Part shown: one piece after another, positions 1 to 8,219 of the stretch
How the letters are laid out: each line of letters begins with the position of its first letter
Numbering within the stretch: position 1 is the first letter of the stretch
NCBI GenBank assembly: GCA_003551905.1
Contig: PUNT01000253.1
Coordinates: 1-35,097, forward strand
DNA: 35,097 nucleotides
Reading direction: 5' to 3'
Origin: Halanaerobiales bacterium
GTDB lineage: Bacteria > Bacillota > Halanaerobiia > B1SED10-174
Position numbers and translations under genes: made by a program
The notes under the pieces: generated by a model
Seen by the model: the letters and a program-made list of their open reading frames with translations, nothing else
Databases searched by the model: none
Told to the model about the DNA's origin: nothing

Positions 1-1
1 A

Positions 2-760
2 GGTTTCTTTTACTCAATGTCTCACTGGGGACGAGCTTTTTCCCCGGGAATGCTGAATTTTTTTAAAGTGCTTCAGGGCATAACTCCTGTCTGGTATGCA
101 GTATTTTTGTTATTTGTAACTGTAGTTCTAATGGCCATAATATCTTATACCAGGGCGGATTATCGGGGTGCATTTACTTATTCCCTTTTCACTACTGGAG
201 CTGCCGGCATGGCCTTTGATTTACTGATTTTATTTGTTCTTCAGTGTCTTTTTGGATTTGTTTATCAGATGGCAGGCTTGATAGTTGCCCTCTTCATGGG
301 GGGGATATTCTTAGGAGCCAGGTGGTCCTTGCGTTACTCCAGCAGTAAAAATGTGTTTTCCCTATTTGTGGGCATAGAAGTAGCAGTAATCCTTCTTCTA
401 TTCGGTCTTTACGGCCTGGCTGTATATTTTCAATCTTTTCTGGCAGTACATTCTCATTTTATAATATTTTTGCCTCTGGCAGTATTTGCTGTTATCAGTG
501 GTTTTGCTGTTGGTGGTCAGTTCCCCCTGGCTGCTGCTGTCTGGGATAGGGGGAATAAGGGGACCTCCAGAATAGCAGCCAATATCTATGCTGCGGACCT
601 CTTTGGTGGTTGGTTAGGCGGCCTTTTTATATCAATAGTTTTGTTTCCTGTACTGGGTCTTCTCAGCACTGTTTTGCTTCTAGTTTTATTGAAGCTCAGC
701 AGTCTCATGGTTTTGGTGATTGCCGGTGGTGGCAAGGGGGAAAGGGGTGAGGTGTTCTGA
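2..760 (+). CDS. Spermidine-synthase-like integral membrane protein, 5' partial
   Basis: This polytopic membrane protein has about six hydrophobic segments in the visible ~250 residues. The late motif with GGQFPLA, followed by YAADLFGG and a Gly/Leu-rich helix containing a Pro, resembles the membrane part of the fused MFS/spermidine-synthase-like family. No aminopropyltransferase (Rossmann) domain follows: the frame ends at TGA 758-760. The frame is open to the left edge (codons from base 2) and the first ATG, at 17, has no Shine-Dalgarno site, so the true start and any N-terminal helices or domain probably lie outside the window. The stop overlaps the probable CTG start of the next gene, which suggests translational coupling. 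Substrate and role are unknown; this could be a small transporter-like relative rather than an enzyme. Confidence 0.6.
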   Translation, partial: GFFYSMSHWGRAFSPGMLNFFKVLQGITPVWYAVFLLFVTVVLMAIISYTRADYRGAFTYSLFTTGAAGMAFDLLILFVLQCLFGFVYQMAGLIVALFMGGIFLGARWSLRYSSSKNVFSLFVGIEVAVILLLFGLYGLAVYFQSFLAVHSHFIIFLPLAVFAVISGFAVGGQFPLAAAVWDRGNKGTSRIAANIYAADLFGGWLGGLFISIVLFPVLGLLSTVLLLVLLKLSSLMVLVIAGGGKGERGEVF

Positions 761-1413
761 GTGAATTTATATATCTAAGTTCCTGGGGCTGGTTCCTGGT
801 TGGCATTTCCATGGGGATAGGACCATGTTTCAGTCATCAGTTACTCATAGCAGTACCTTATATAGGTTTGATGAGAGGAAATTATCGACAGGGTTTATGG
901 GAGATCATCTATTTTTCTCTGTCCCGGATGGCTGCTTATGGGCTTTTAGGCACTGGTGCAGGTATAGTTGGATCTATTTTTTACAGTGCATTCTCCTCCC
1001 ATGCTATATTGATGATTTCCCGGGGAGTTCTGGGTCTTTTTCTTCTGATAATGGCTGTTCTGGTACTGGTTTTTGATCAGAATATATTCTGCAGATGGAT
1101 GGAGAAGGTTTTGATGAAGCCGGTAGGGCGTGCCATGGCCCTTGCTGGATTTCTAACAGCCCTGACGCCATGCCCTGTGTTGCTGGGACTTCTGGCTTAT
1201 GCTGCTGCTGCAAACAATGTGTTTTATGGGACAGTTAATGGGCTTCTGTTTGCCCTGGGAACAGCAATTTCTCCTCTGCTCTTCCTCGGTCCTTTTTTTG
1301 GTTTTCTAAAAGGCTATCTGACAGCAGGATGGTTTCAGACAGGCATCCGGTATATTTCAGGTGTTGTATTGTTTGCTTACGGTTTTCATCTTGTTATAAA
1401 TGTTTTCCTATAA
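757..1413 (+). CDS. TauE/SafE- or DsbD_2-like (UreH-type) membrane transporter, probable CTG start
   Basis: The protein has about six transmembrane helices in two half-repeats, each with a conserved Cys next to Pro: a GPC motif in the first helix and a TPCP motif near residue 145. This pattern is typical of the DsbD_2/CcdA-like group, whose better-known members pass electrons across the membrane or export small molecules. An ATG at 811 would cut off most of helix 1. The frame is open back to 751, and CTG 757 sits just after a purine-rich SD (GGGGTGAGG) and overlaps the upstream stop, giving a full first helix and about 218 aa. The start choice is inference; the family call is by motif. It probably belongs to an operon with the upstream membrane protein and the downstream metallophosphatase. 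Confidence 0.65.
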   Translation: MSEFIYLSSWGWFLVGISMGIGPCFSHQLLIAVPYIGLMRGNYRQGLWEIIYFSLSRMAAYGLLGTGAGIVGSIFYSAFSSHAILMISRGVLGLFLLIMAVLVLVFDQNIFCRWMEKVLMKPVGRAMALAGFLTALTPCPVLLGLLAYAAAANNVFYGTVNGLLFALGTAISPLLFLGPFFGFLKGYLTAGWFQTGIRYISGVVLFAYGFHLVINVFL

Positions 1414-1434
1414 CAATAAGAAAGGAAGAGATTT

Positions 1435-3381
1435 ATGCGAGTTTTACAGGTTTTTAGTATTCTGGTCCTGGTAGTCTGTTTTTATTTTTTAACAAGTTCA
1501 GGAGCTGTTTTAGCTGAAGAAGAGCTGTACTTTACAATATTGCATACCAATGATGAGCATTCGTCTCTATTTCCCCGCAATCCAGCAGCGGATTATCATC
1601 CCATTGAAAGAGATCCTACCACTGGAGGAATGGCCAGGCTGGCAGGTTTAATAGGTGAAATTCGAGAGGAAAAGGACGAGCCGGTTCTTTTGTTGTCCGG
1701 TGGAGATTTTTTAGGAGGAGCTCCCTATGCCTGGTTATCATTGCGGGAAATGAGCCCGGAGATAAAGTTAATGCAAAGAATAGGTTATGATGCTGTTGTT
1801 ATTGGAAACCATGAGTTCGATTACGGGCCGGAAAGCCTGGCTGAATATCTTAAAAGAGCAGACTATCCTCAGGCTCACAGCCGGACCGTTCTCCTGGGGA
1901 CGAATATTGAGCCGCCAGCAGATCACCCCTTAAAAGATATTGACATAAAGAATTATCACATAATAGAGCTGGAGAATGGATTGAAAGTGGGTTTATTCGG
2001 TTTAATTGGAAAAGATGCCATCTCAGTCGCCATTAGAACAGATCCAATAAATTTCCTGGACCAGCATGAAGCAGCCCGAGAGGCAGTAGCCCGACTGAAG
2101 GAGAAGGGAGCCCAGGTTATTGTCGCAGTAACTCATTCAGGTGTAGGAGAGGATAGGGACCTGGCTAAAGATGTTGAAGGCATTGATGTTATTGTAGGTG
2201 GGCACTGCCATACAGCTCTTCATGAACCGATTATAGAAGGGGATACAATTATTGTTCAGGCCGGATCACTTCTGCGGCATCTGGGTGTTTTAGAGCTGGC
2301 GTATGATACCCAGGAGCAGGTGGTGAGGGTGGTTAATAAATATCCTTCCCTGATCCCCATAGATGATAGTATTGATGAATGTCCCTTCATAAAAAGGGAA
2401 GTTGATGGATACACCGATACTTTAAATCTGATGATGGAGTATTTGACGGGAGGCGAGTTTGATAATATTTTGAATGTGGTTGTTGTTTCTGATTTTATTG
2501 TTTCCCGGACTCCGCCTCTGGAAGAAACGCCTTTTGGAAATTTCATTACAGATGCCATGAGATTGGTGGCCCAGGAACAACTGGGAGAGCCGGTTGATTT
2601 TGCTTTCCAGGCTAATGGTCAGATTCGGGGCAGTATTATACCCGGCAGCATGGAATATTCCAAAGGTCATGTTACCCTGTATGATCTGGCAGAGCTGTGC
2701 AGTCTGGGAGAGGGCTATGATGGAAATCCCGGTTACCCCCTGGTTTCTATATATTTAACTGGGGAAGAAGTGAGAAGGGTTTTGGAAGTTTCAGCATTTC
2801 TTTCTCAGTACATGGGCAATACCTATTTCCTGCAGGTCTCAGGTTTAAGATATGAATATGATCCTGACCGGGCAATACTTCTAAATGTGCCCATTATGAA
2901 TGTTCCTGTGCCCACTGCCCGGGCAGTTACTGCTGCCTGGAAATATACTGGTGAGGGTTATCAGGATTTTGACGGAGCTTATCAGCCTCTGGATAGGGGG
3001 GATGAGGAGCTCTACCATGTGGTCACTGATTATTATCTTCTGGGTTTCCTGCCCCTGGTAGGAGAGCTTGTGCCTCAGCTGACCCTGGTTCCTAAAGACA
3101 AGGAGGGCCAACCTCTAAAAAAATTAAAAGACGCTATAATATATGATGAACAGGGGGAATTAAAGGTATGGCAGGCCTTGATCAAATATGCGGCTGCCCA
3201 GCCTGAGGGATCAGATGGGTTGCCGGTCATACCTCAATACTATGAGGATACTTCCCGGAGAATTGAGGAAGTGTGGACCTTTCCTTTTCTGCTGTATCCG
3301 GTGCTTCTGATTGTGTTATTAATTCTAATCATTAATTTCTTCGTCAACAGGAGAAGAAGAGTAAATAAATCAGCCAGTTAG
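1435..3381 (+). CDS. 5'-nucleotidase/UshA-family metallophosphatase, exported and C-terminally anchored
   Basis: This 648-aa protein starts at an ATG preceded by AAAGGAAGAG. It has a signal peptide (hydrophobic residues about 4-25, then VLAEE), followed by the metallophosphoesterase domain with HTNDEHSS (about 37-44), GGDFLGG (about 85), GNHEFDYG (about 123), THSG and GGHCHT. These supply the dinuclear metal ligands of the UshA/YfkN family. A 5'-nucleotidase C-terminal substrate domain follows (about 345-570, with FQANGQIRG). The C-terminus has a hydrophobic helix (about 617-638) and an Arg-rich tail, so the enzyme is probably held on the outer face of the membrane. It likely hydrolyses nucleotides or related phosphoesters outside the cell; the exact substrate cannot be read from sequence. 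It is the third gene of the first cluster and is followed by a hairpin. Confidence 0.85.
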   Translation: MRVLQVFSILVLVVCFYFLTSSGAVLAEEELYFTILHTNDEHSSLFPRNPAADYHPIERDPTTGGMARLAGLIGEIREEKDEPVLLLSGGDFLGGAPYAWLSLREMSPEIKLMQRIGYDAVVIGNHEFDYGPESLAEYLKRADYPQAHSRTVLLGTNIEPPADHPLKDIDIKNYHIIELENGLKVGLFGLIGKDAISVAIRTDPINFLDQHEAAREAVARLKEKGAQVIVAVTHSGVGEDRDLAKDVEGIDVIVGGHCHTALHEPIIEGDTIIVQAGSLLRHLGVLELAYDTQEQVVRVVNKYPSLIPIDDSIDECPFIKREVDGYTDTLNLMMEYLTGGEFDNILNVVVVSDFIVSRTPPLEETPFGNFITDAMRLVAQEQLGEPVDFAFQANGQIRGSIIPGSMEYSKGHVTLYDLAELCSLGEGYDGNPGYPLVSIYLTGEEVRRVLEVSAFLSQYMGNTYFLQVSGLRYEYDPDRAILLNVPIMNVPVPTARAVTAAWKYTGEGYQDFDGAYQPLDRGDEELYHVVTDYYLLGFLPLVGELVPQLTLVPKDKEGQPLKKLKDAIIYDEQGELKVWQALIKYAAAQPEGSDGLPVIPQYYEDTSRRIEEVWTFPFLLYPVLLIVLLILIINFFVNRRRRVNKSAS

Positions 3382-3393
3382 AGGAAATATAAG

Positions 3394-3415
3394 GGAGCAG
3401 GTGAATACCTGCTCC
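3394..3415 (+). terminator. Hairpin after the metallophosphatase gene
   Basis: A perfect 9-bp stem (3394-3402 with 3407-3415, GGAGCAGGT/ACCTGCTCC) with a GAAT loop lies 12 bases past the stop codon. No T-run follows, so it may be an imperfect terminator or a 3'-end stabilising structure. It marks the end of the first gene cluster. Confidence 0.5.
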
Positions 3416-3488
3416 TGATACCATAATATCCAAACTGCTTTAATTGAGACAGACTTTTGTCAAGAAAATCTTGAATATCAGGTGTTTT

Positions 3489-3518
3489 TTGCCAGTTTGA
3501 TGGGTTTTAACTTATAAA
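3489..3518 (+). promoter_or_regulatory. Candidate promoter of the CODH/ACS operon
   Basis: A sigma-A-like pair lies in the ~310-base gap before the acs cluster: -35 TTGCCA (3489-3494) and -10 TATAAA (3513-3518), separated by 18 bases. A start near 3525 would leave a 5'UTR of about 170 bases before the first ORF. A 15-base perfect palindrome (TCAAGAAAATCTTGA, 3460-3474) lies just upstream and could be an operator. The rest of 3419-3650 is AT-rich, and no known riboswitch was recognised in it. This is a prediction from consensus only. Confidence 0.4.
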
Positions 3519-3668
3519 GCTTCATTTGTGCTTAAAAGAAGTGTCTATACAGCTAAAAGTATCTAGCTAAAAAGCAGGATTCTATCCCTTTGCGGCGAAC
3601 TAATGGAGTGGTAGAAATTTAAAAATTATTAAGTGTCAGTCCTTTGCATAGAAAGGAGGGAAGATAAG

Positions 3669-3687
3669 AGCTTTCCTGGGGAAAGCT
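3669..3687 (+). promoter_or_regulatory. Hairpin between a strong SD and the first ATG of the acs operon
   Basis: An 8-bp perfect stem (AGCTTTCC 3669-3676 with GGAAAGCT 3680-3687, loop TGG) separates a very strong SD (AAAGGAGG, about 3652-3659) from the ATG at 3695. The linear SD-ATG distance, about 35 bases, is too long for normal initiation. With the hairpin folded, about 16 unpaired bases remain. It may control translation of the leading small ORF. Structure seen; function inferred. Confidence 0.4.
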
Positions 3688-3694
3688 GCCAACT

Positions 3695-3892
3695 ATGAGT
3701 GATAATTTTGAAAAAAAAGAGAATTATGCTGGAGAACACGTCGACGTATTAGGAGCAACTTATGAAGAAGGTAAGCCAACAGGAAAAGGCATTGGAAGGT
3801 GGGCACATAAGCTAGAAGATAAAGATGATATTCTCTATTATTTGCGGACAGCAGAAAGATACTGGTACGGACAGGAAGGGGAAAAAAGTTAG
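3695..3892 (+). CDS. Small hypothetical protein leading the CODH/ACS operon
   Basis: This 65-aa acidic, hydrophilic protein has no membrane segment, signal peptide or cysteine. I do not recognise the family. Visible traits are a Gly/Lys-rich middle (GKPTGKGIGRW) and an aromatic C-terminal part (ILYYLRTAERYWYG). The ATG at 3695 is the only in-frame start after the stop at 3665. The purine stretch GGGGAAAG (3678-3685) is a weak SD at fair spacing but lies in a hairpin, and a stronger SD lies farther upstream. It stands 68 bases before the CODH gene on the same strand, so co-transcription is likely. It could be a regulator, assembly factor or interaction partner of CODH/ACS, or a translated leader; nothing in the sequence decides. 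The codon use looks like a real gene, but a homologue search is needed to be sure. Confidence 0.55.
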   Translation: MSDNFEKKENYAGEHVDVLGATYEEGKPTGKGIGRWAHKLEDKDDILYYLRTAERYWYGQEGEKS

Positions 3893-3960
3893 ATCCCCTG
3901 TTATCCTGTCCATTTTTGAGACAGCGTGTGAATCCTAATATTAGAATAGGAGGTTGAATA

Positions 3961-5910
3961 GTGGGACCTGAGCAGAAAAGTATATGCCCTGCAACAATTG
4001 AAATGTTGAAAAAAGCTGGCACCGATGGTATTCAGACAGCTTTTGAACGATCTGGCGACCTTCGTCCCTGTCCCATTGGCAGCCAGGGTACGTGTTGTAA
4101 GATATGTGCCATGGGGCCCTGTCGCATTACTGCTAAGAAAAAGGATGAGCAAGAAGAGCCTTTGGGTGTTTGCGGTGCAAACACAAGCACAATTGCTGCC
4201 CGCAACTTTTTACGTATGATTGCCAGTGGTGCAGCTTCCCATTCGGATCATGGCAGGGTAGTAGCAGAAGTTTTCAATGAAGTTGCCCAGGGCCATGGTA
4301 ACGGATATGAGATTAAGGATGAGAAAAAGCTTTATCAGGTAGCCATGGATTTTGGGCTGGATATTGAAAACAAGTCTGCTGCCGAACTGGCTAAAGAGGT
4401 GGGCAAATTGGCCCTTCAGGAGTTTGGCAAACAGGATGGGCAACTCACTTTCATTCAAAGAGCTCCAGAAAAAAGGCAAGCTCTCTGGAAGGACTTTGGT
4501 GTAATTCCTCGAGGCGTTGATCGAGAGATCGTGGAATCTTTGCACAGAACACACATGGGAGTGGATCAGGATTATAAGAACATAATCAAACATGGCACCC
4601 GCACCTCCCTGGCAGACGGTTGGGGTGGTTCCATGATTGCAACAGAGCTTCAGGATATTATGTTCGGTACTCCTTATCCAATTCTGAGCAAAGTTAACCT
4701 GGGGGTAATCAAGTCCAACATGGTTAATGTAATTGTCCATGGTCATGAGCCTGTTCTTTCAGAGATGATAGTGCAGGCCTGTCAGGATCCAGAAATAAAA
4801 GCCCTGGCTGAGGAAAAAGGTGCTGATGGCATCAATGTAGCCGGCATTTGCTGTACAGCTAATGAAATTTTAATGCGTCATGGAATTCCTCTGGCAGGAA
4901 ACTTCCTGCAGCAGGAACTGGCTATAATCACTGGCGCTGTGGATGCTATGGTTGTTGATGTGCAGTGTATAATGCAATCACTCTCTTCGGTTGCTGCCTG
5001 TTATCACACCAAGCTGATCACCACCTCTCCCCGAGCCAAGATTGCTGGTGCTCAACACATGGAATTTATAGAGCATGAACCTCTGGAATCAGCCAAGGCT
5101 ATATTGAAAGAAGCTATAGAAAATTTCCCCAACCGAAAAGTAAAGCCACATATCCCCAAAGATGAAGTAGACCTGGTTGCTGGTTTCAGTCATGAAACTG
5201 TTAATTATCTCCTGGGTGGTCTTTTCCGTGCTTCATACAAACCCTTGAATGATAACATTATCAATGGACGCATCAGGGGTGTTGCTGGAGTGGTGGGATG
5301 CAATAACCCCCGGGTTGTTCATGATAATGCCCATGTTACCCTGGTCAAGGAACTGATTGCCAATGATGTTTTGGTACTGCAGACCGGATGTTCAGCAATG
5401 GCTACTGCCAAGGCGGGTCTTTTGGTCCCTGAAGCAGCAGCAAAATTTGCTGGACCGGGACTGGCAGAAGTTTGTGAAACCGTGGGAATACCTCCTGTTA
5501 TTCACATGGGCTCATGTGTTGATAACTCCAGAATATTAATGGCAGCCACTGCTTTGGTCAAAGAGGGTGGCCTGGGTGAAGATATTAGTGATCTCCCGGT
5601 TGCCGGTGCTGCTCCGGAGTGGATGAGTGAGAAAGCTGTGGCAATAGGTCATTATTTCGTTAGTTCAGGTGTTTACACCGTATTTGGAGTATCCTGGCCC
5701 ACATTGGGCAGTGAGGAATTGACCAATTATCTCTTTGATTCAATAGGCAAGGATCTTGGTGGAAAGTGGGCTTATGAGCCTGATCCAGAGAAGATGGCTC
5801 AGATGATGATTAACCATATTGATGAGAAGCGAAAAGCCCTGGGTATTGACAAGGCTAGAGAAAGGGTACTTTATGACATGGATATGCGCAGGGAGCTGGA
5901 GACACAATGA
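3961..5910 (+). CDS. acsA: Ni-Fe carbon monoxide dehydrogenase catalytic subunit of the CODH/ACS complex
   Basis: This 649-aa CooS/AcsA-family enzyme reversibly reduces CO2 to CO and passes CO to acetyl-CoA synthase. All metal ligands are visible. C37 and C45 form the intersubunit D-cluster set, and C46, C49, C54 and C71 the B-cluster. His260/262 and C297/C298, C336, C447, C477 and C519 match the Ni-Fe-S C-cluster positions. The ligand spacing is close to that of Carboxydothermus CooS. The start is GTG 3961 with AGGAGG nine bases upstream (about 3948-3953). The adjacent acsB gene indicates the acetyl-CoA-synthesising type rather than an energy-conserving CooS paired with a CO-induced hydrogenase. 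It is the first large gene of the operon; 27 bases separate it from acsB. It is cytoplasmic and expected to be an alpha2-beta2 core with AcsB. Confidence 0.96.
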   Translation: MGPEQKSICPATIEMLKKAGTDGIQTAFERSGDLRPCPIGSQGTCCKICAMGPCRITAKKKDEQEEPLGVCGANTSTIAARNFLRMIASGAASHSDHGRVVAEVFNEVAQGHGNGYEIKDEKKLYQVAMDFGLDIENKSAAELAKEVGKLALQEFGKQDGQLTFIQRAPEKRQALWKDFGVIPRGVDREIVESLHRTHMGVDQDYKNIIKHGTRTSLADGWGGSMIATELQDIMFGTPYPILSKVNLGVIKSNMVNVIVHGHEPVLSEMIVQACQDPEIKALAEEKGADGINVAGICCTANEILMRHGIPLAGNFLQQELAIITGAVDAMVVDVQCIMQSLSSVAACYHTKLITTSPRAKIAGAQHMEFIEHEPLESAKAILKEAIENFPNRKVKPHIPKDEVDLVAGFSHETVNYLLGGLFRASYKPLNDNIINGRIRGVAGVVGCNNPRVVHDNAHVTLVKELIANDVLVLQTGCSAMATAKAGLLVPEAAAKFAGPGLAEVCETVGIPPVIHMGSCVDNSRILMAATALVKEGGLGEDISDLPVAGAAPEWMSEKAVAIGHYFVSSGVYTVFGVSWPTLGSEELTNYLFDSIGKDLGGKWAYEPDPEKMAQMMINHIDEKRKALGIDKARERVLYDMDMRRELETQ

Positions 5911-5937
5911 TGAGCCTACTTGGGAGGGAGGAAAAAA

Positions 5938-8142
5938 ATGTCTAAGATTATCTGTTCTGCTGCCATCAGGGGAGCACATAAGATAGTTGATAGAGCCGAA
6001 GTAAAATGGAAAGAAGCAATGGATAAATGGGGAGCCAAGCAGGAAGTAGGTTTTCCCAATACCGGATATTACCTGCCAATAATCTATGGTATGTTGGGTA
6101 TAGGGGTTAGCAATCTTGGAGACATGGAAAAGGTTCTAAAGAAGTGTCGTTCAATAATGCCGGAACCTGTAAGGGAAGAGGTGCATCTGCCATATTTGGC
6201 TCCAGCTCTTGATGCTGGTATGGCAACCTTATTTGCAGAAGAGCTCCTGGAGGCTATCCGGATGCTGGAAGAACCTGATTTTTATACCAAGCAGGAGGAG
6301 CCAGCAGGAGATAACATCTGGCTTGGTCCTGCTGATGACGTTACCCTGCGGCGCCGGGGTATTGAGTTTGTGGATGGCACCGCCCCAGGTTTTGCTGCTA
6401 TACTGGGGTCAGTGCCTGATGATGAAACAGCAGCTAAAATAGCCCGGGAACTGCAGGAGAAAAGCCTTTATATATTTATGGGTGGGCAGCACAATGGGAA
6501 GTGTTTTGCCCAGCAGCTGGTAAATTCAAATATCCAGATAGGTTGGCCTACCCGACTGGTTTCCTTTGGGCCGGATACTTCTGCTGCAGTCTTTGCTCTT
6601 GGTTTTGCAACCAGGGCTGCCATGGCTTTTGGAGGGGTAGAGCCAGGAAATTATCGACGTATCCTTCTTTACAATAAAGATCGGGTCTTTGCTTTTGTTC
6701 TGGCTTTTGGTACTGTAACTGATGAATGGTACGCAAATGCAGCAGGAGCCATCAATTTTGGTTTCCCGGTTATTGCTGATACTCCAATTCCGGAAGTTCT
6801 GCCTACAGGGATATGTACCTATGAGCATGTAGTCTCTAACGTCCCCTATGATGAAATAGTAAATCGGGCCGCAGAGGTAAGAGGGCTCAAGGTTACAGTT
6901 TCTGATGTGCCTGTCCCAGTTTCTTATGGTCCAGCTTTTGAAGGAGAGCGTATCCGCAAGGAAGATCTGCATGCCGAATTTGGAGGTAGTGTTAGTCAGG
7001 CTTGTGAGCTGGTAACCATGAAAGAACTGGATGATGTTGAGGATGGGAAAGTTGAAGTTATAGGCCCGGACATCGATGAACTAGAAGCAGGCAGCAGCCT
7101 GCCCCTGGGTGTTGTGGTAGAGGTGGCTGGCCGAAAAATGCAAGAAGACTTTGAACCCATCCTGGAGCGTCAGATTCATCACTTTGTCAATTATGCTGAG
7201 GGAGTAATGCATATAGGTCAGCGTGATATAGCCTGGTATAGAATTGGAACTTCAGCATATGAGCGGGGTTTGCGTATCAAGCATATAGGTGAAATACTTC
7301 ATGCCAAGCTCCATCAGGATTTTGGCACCATATTCGACAAGCTTCAGGTTAAGCTTTATACCAGGGAAGAGGATGTGAAAGAAATAGTTGCTCAAGCCAG
7401 GGGCATCTATGCGACCAGGGATGCTCGGATTGAGGGAATGACTGATGAAGATACAGATCCTTTCTATTCCTGCACCTTGTGTCAGTCCTTTGCTCCCAGT
7501 CATGTTTGCATGGTAAGTCCCGAACGAACTGGCCTTTGTGGCGCCTATAACTGGCTGGATTGCAAGGCTGCTAATCAGATCGATCCCAATGGGCCCAATC
7601 AGCCTGTGAAAAAGGGCAGGCTTATTGATGAGAAATATGGTGAATGGGAAGGAATAAACGAATTTGTCAAGAAGGCTTCCCGGGGTAAGATTGAAGGTTT
7701 TACCTTCTACAGCATCTTGGAGCGGCCCATGACAACTTGCGGTTGTTGTGAATGTGTAGCTGCAGTTCTGCCCATGTGCAATGGTTTTATGACAGTTAAT
7801 AGAGAATTTCAGGACATGACACCATGTGGTATGAAATTTACAACCCTGGCCGGCACTGTAGGAGGTGGACAGAGCACACCAGGTTTTGTTGGCCATAGCA
7901 AATATTATATCTGTCAGCGTAAGTTCATGAAGGCAGAAGACGGAATTCTCCGCCTGGTATGGATGCCCACCAGCCTGAAGGAGGAAATTAAGGATAGATT
8001 CAACAAGCGGGCAGAAGAAGTAGGGGTTCCGGACCTCCTGGACCGGATAGCCGATGAAACTGTTGGTTTAACTGAAGAAGAAATTTTACCTTTCCTGGAG
8101 GAAAAAGATCATCCTGCGTTGAAGCTGGATCCCCTGTTTTAA
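5938..8142 (+). CDS. acsB: Acetyl-CoA synthase subunit of CODH/ACS
   Basis: AcsB joins CO, a methyl group from the corrinoid protein and CoA to make acetyl-CoA. The protein is about 734 aa, the full bacterial length, with the N-terminal CODH-binding and CO-tunnel domain, a middle CoA-binding domain and the C-terminal A-cluster domain. The A-cluster ligands are C512, C515, C524 and C534 for the 4Fe-4S part and the CGC motif C601-G602-C603 for the distal nickel, each six residues after the Moorella positions. A TTG at 5920 is in frame, but GGGAGGGAGG (5922-5931) lies downstream of it and points to ATG 5938. The N-terminal domain distinguishes it from archaeal CdhC, which is shorter. CooC-type ATPase genes follow directly. 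Confidence 0.96.
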   Translation: MSKIICSAAIRGAHKIVDRAEVKWKEAMDKWGAKQEVGFPNTGYYLPIIYGMLGIGVSNLGDMEKVLKKCRSIMPEPVREEVHLPYLAPALDAGMATLFAEELLEAIRMLEEPDFYTKQEEPAGDNIWLGPADDVTLRRRGIEFVDGTAPGFAAILGSVPDDETAAKIARELQEKSLYIFMGGQHNGKCFAQQLVNSNIQIGWPTRLVSFGPDTSAAVFALGFATRAAMAFGGVEPGNYRRILLYNKDRVFAFVLAFGTVTDEWYANAAGAINFGFPVIADTPIPEVLPTGICTYEHVVSNVPYDEIVNRAAEVRGLKVTVSDVPVPVSYGPAFEGERIRKEDLHAEFGGSVSQACELVTMKELDDVEDGKVEVIGPDIDELEAGSSLPLGVVVEVAGRKMQEDFEPILERQIHHFVNYAEGVMHIGQRDIAWYRIGTSAYERGLRIKHIGEILHAKLHQDFGTIFDKLQVKLYTREEDVKEIVAQARGIYATRDARIEGMTDEDTDPFYSCTLCQSFAPSHVCMVSPERTGLCGAYNWLDCKAANQIDPNGPNQPVKKGRLIDEKYGEWEGINEFVKKASRGKIEGFTFYSILERPMTTCGCCECVAAVLPMCNGFMTVNREFQDMTPCGMKFTTLAGTVGGGQSTPGFVGHSKYYICQRKFMKAEDGILRLVWMPTSLKEEIKDRFNKRAEEVGVPDLLDRIADETVGLTEEEILPFLEEKDHPALKLDPLF

Positions 8143-8170
8143 GTTTGCAGATGATGGAAAGAAGGTGAGA

Positions 8171-8219
8171 ATATTCTACCGGCAGATAACGGAAATATTC
8201 ATGGCCGGTGGGAGAATAT
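8171..8219 (+). promoter_or_regulatory. Long hairpin masking the cooC ribosome binding site
   Basis: Bases 8171-8183 (ATATTCTACCGGC) pair with 8204-8209 and 8213-8219 to give 13 Watson-Crick pairs, with only a 3-base GGG bulge (8210-8212) and a 20-base loop. The bulge is the core of the GTGGGAG Shine-Dalgarno site, and the stem ends at the base before the cooC ATG (8220). Folding should restrict ribosome access. It may also act as an mRNA processing or stability element between acsB and cooC. The pairing is seen; the role is inferred. Confidence 0.5.

Noticed and set aside
3419-3650. Possible cobalamin or other riboswitch in the acs leader
   Set aside because: I looked for the conserved B12-box and other common riboswitch cores and did not find them; only small hairpins are visible. 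A covariance-model scan would decide.
4210-4746. 178-aa minus-strand open frame inside acsA
   Set aside because: It is fully antisense to a gene with all expected metal ligands, has no domain and no SD; a shadow of codon bias.
7252-7896. 214-aa minus-strand open frame inside acsB
   Set aside because: Antisense to the A-cluster domain of acsB; no recognisable domain and unusual composition.
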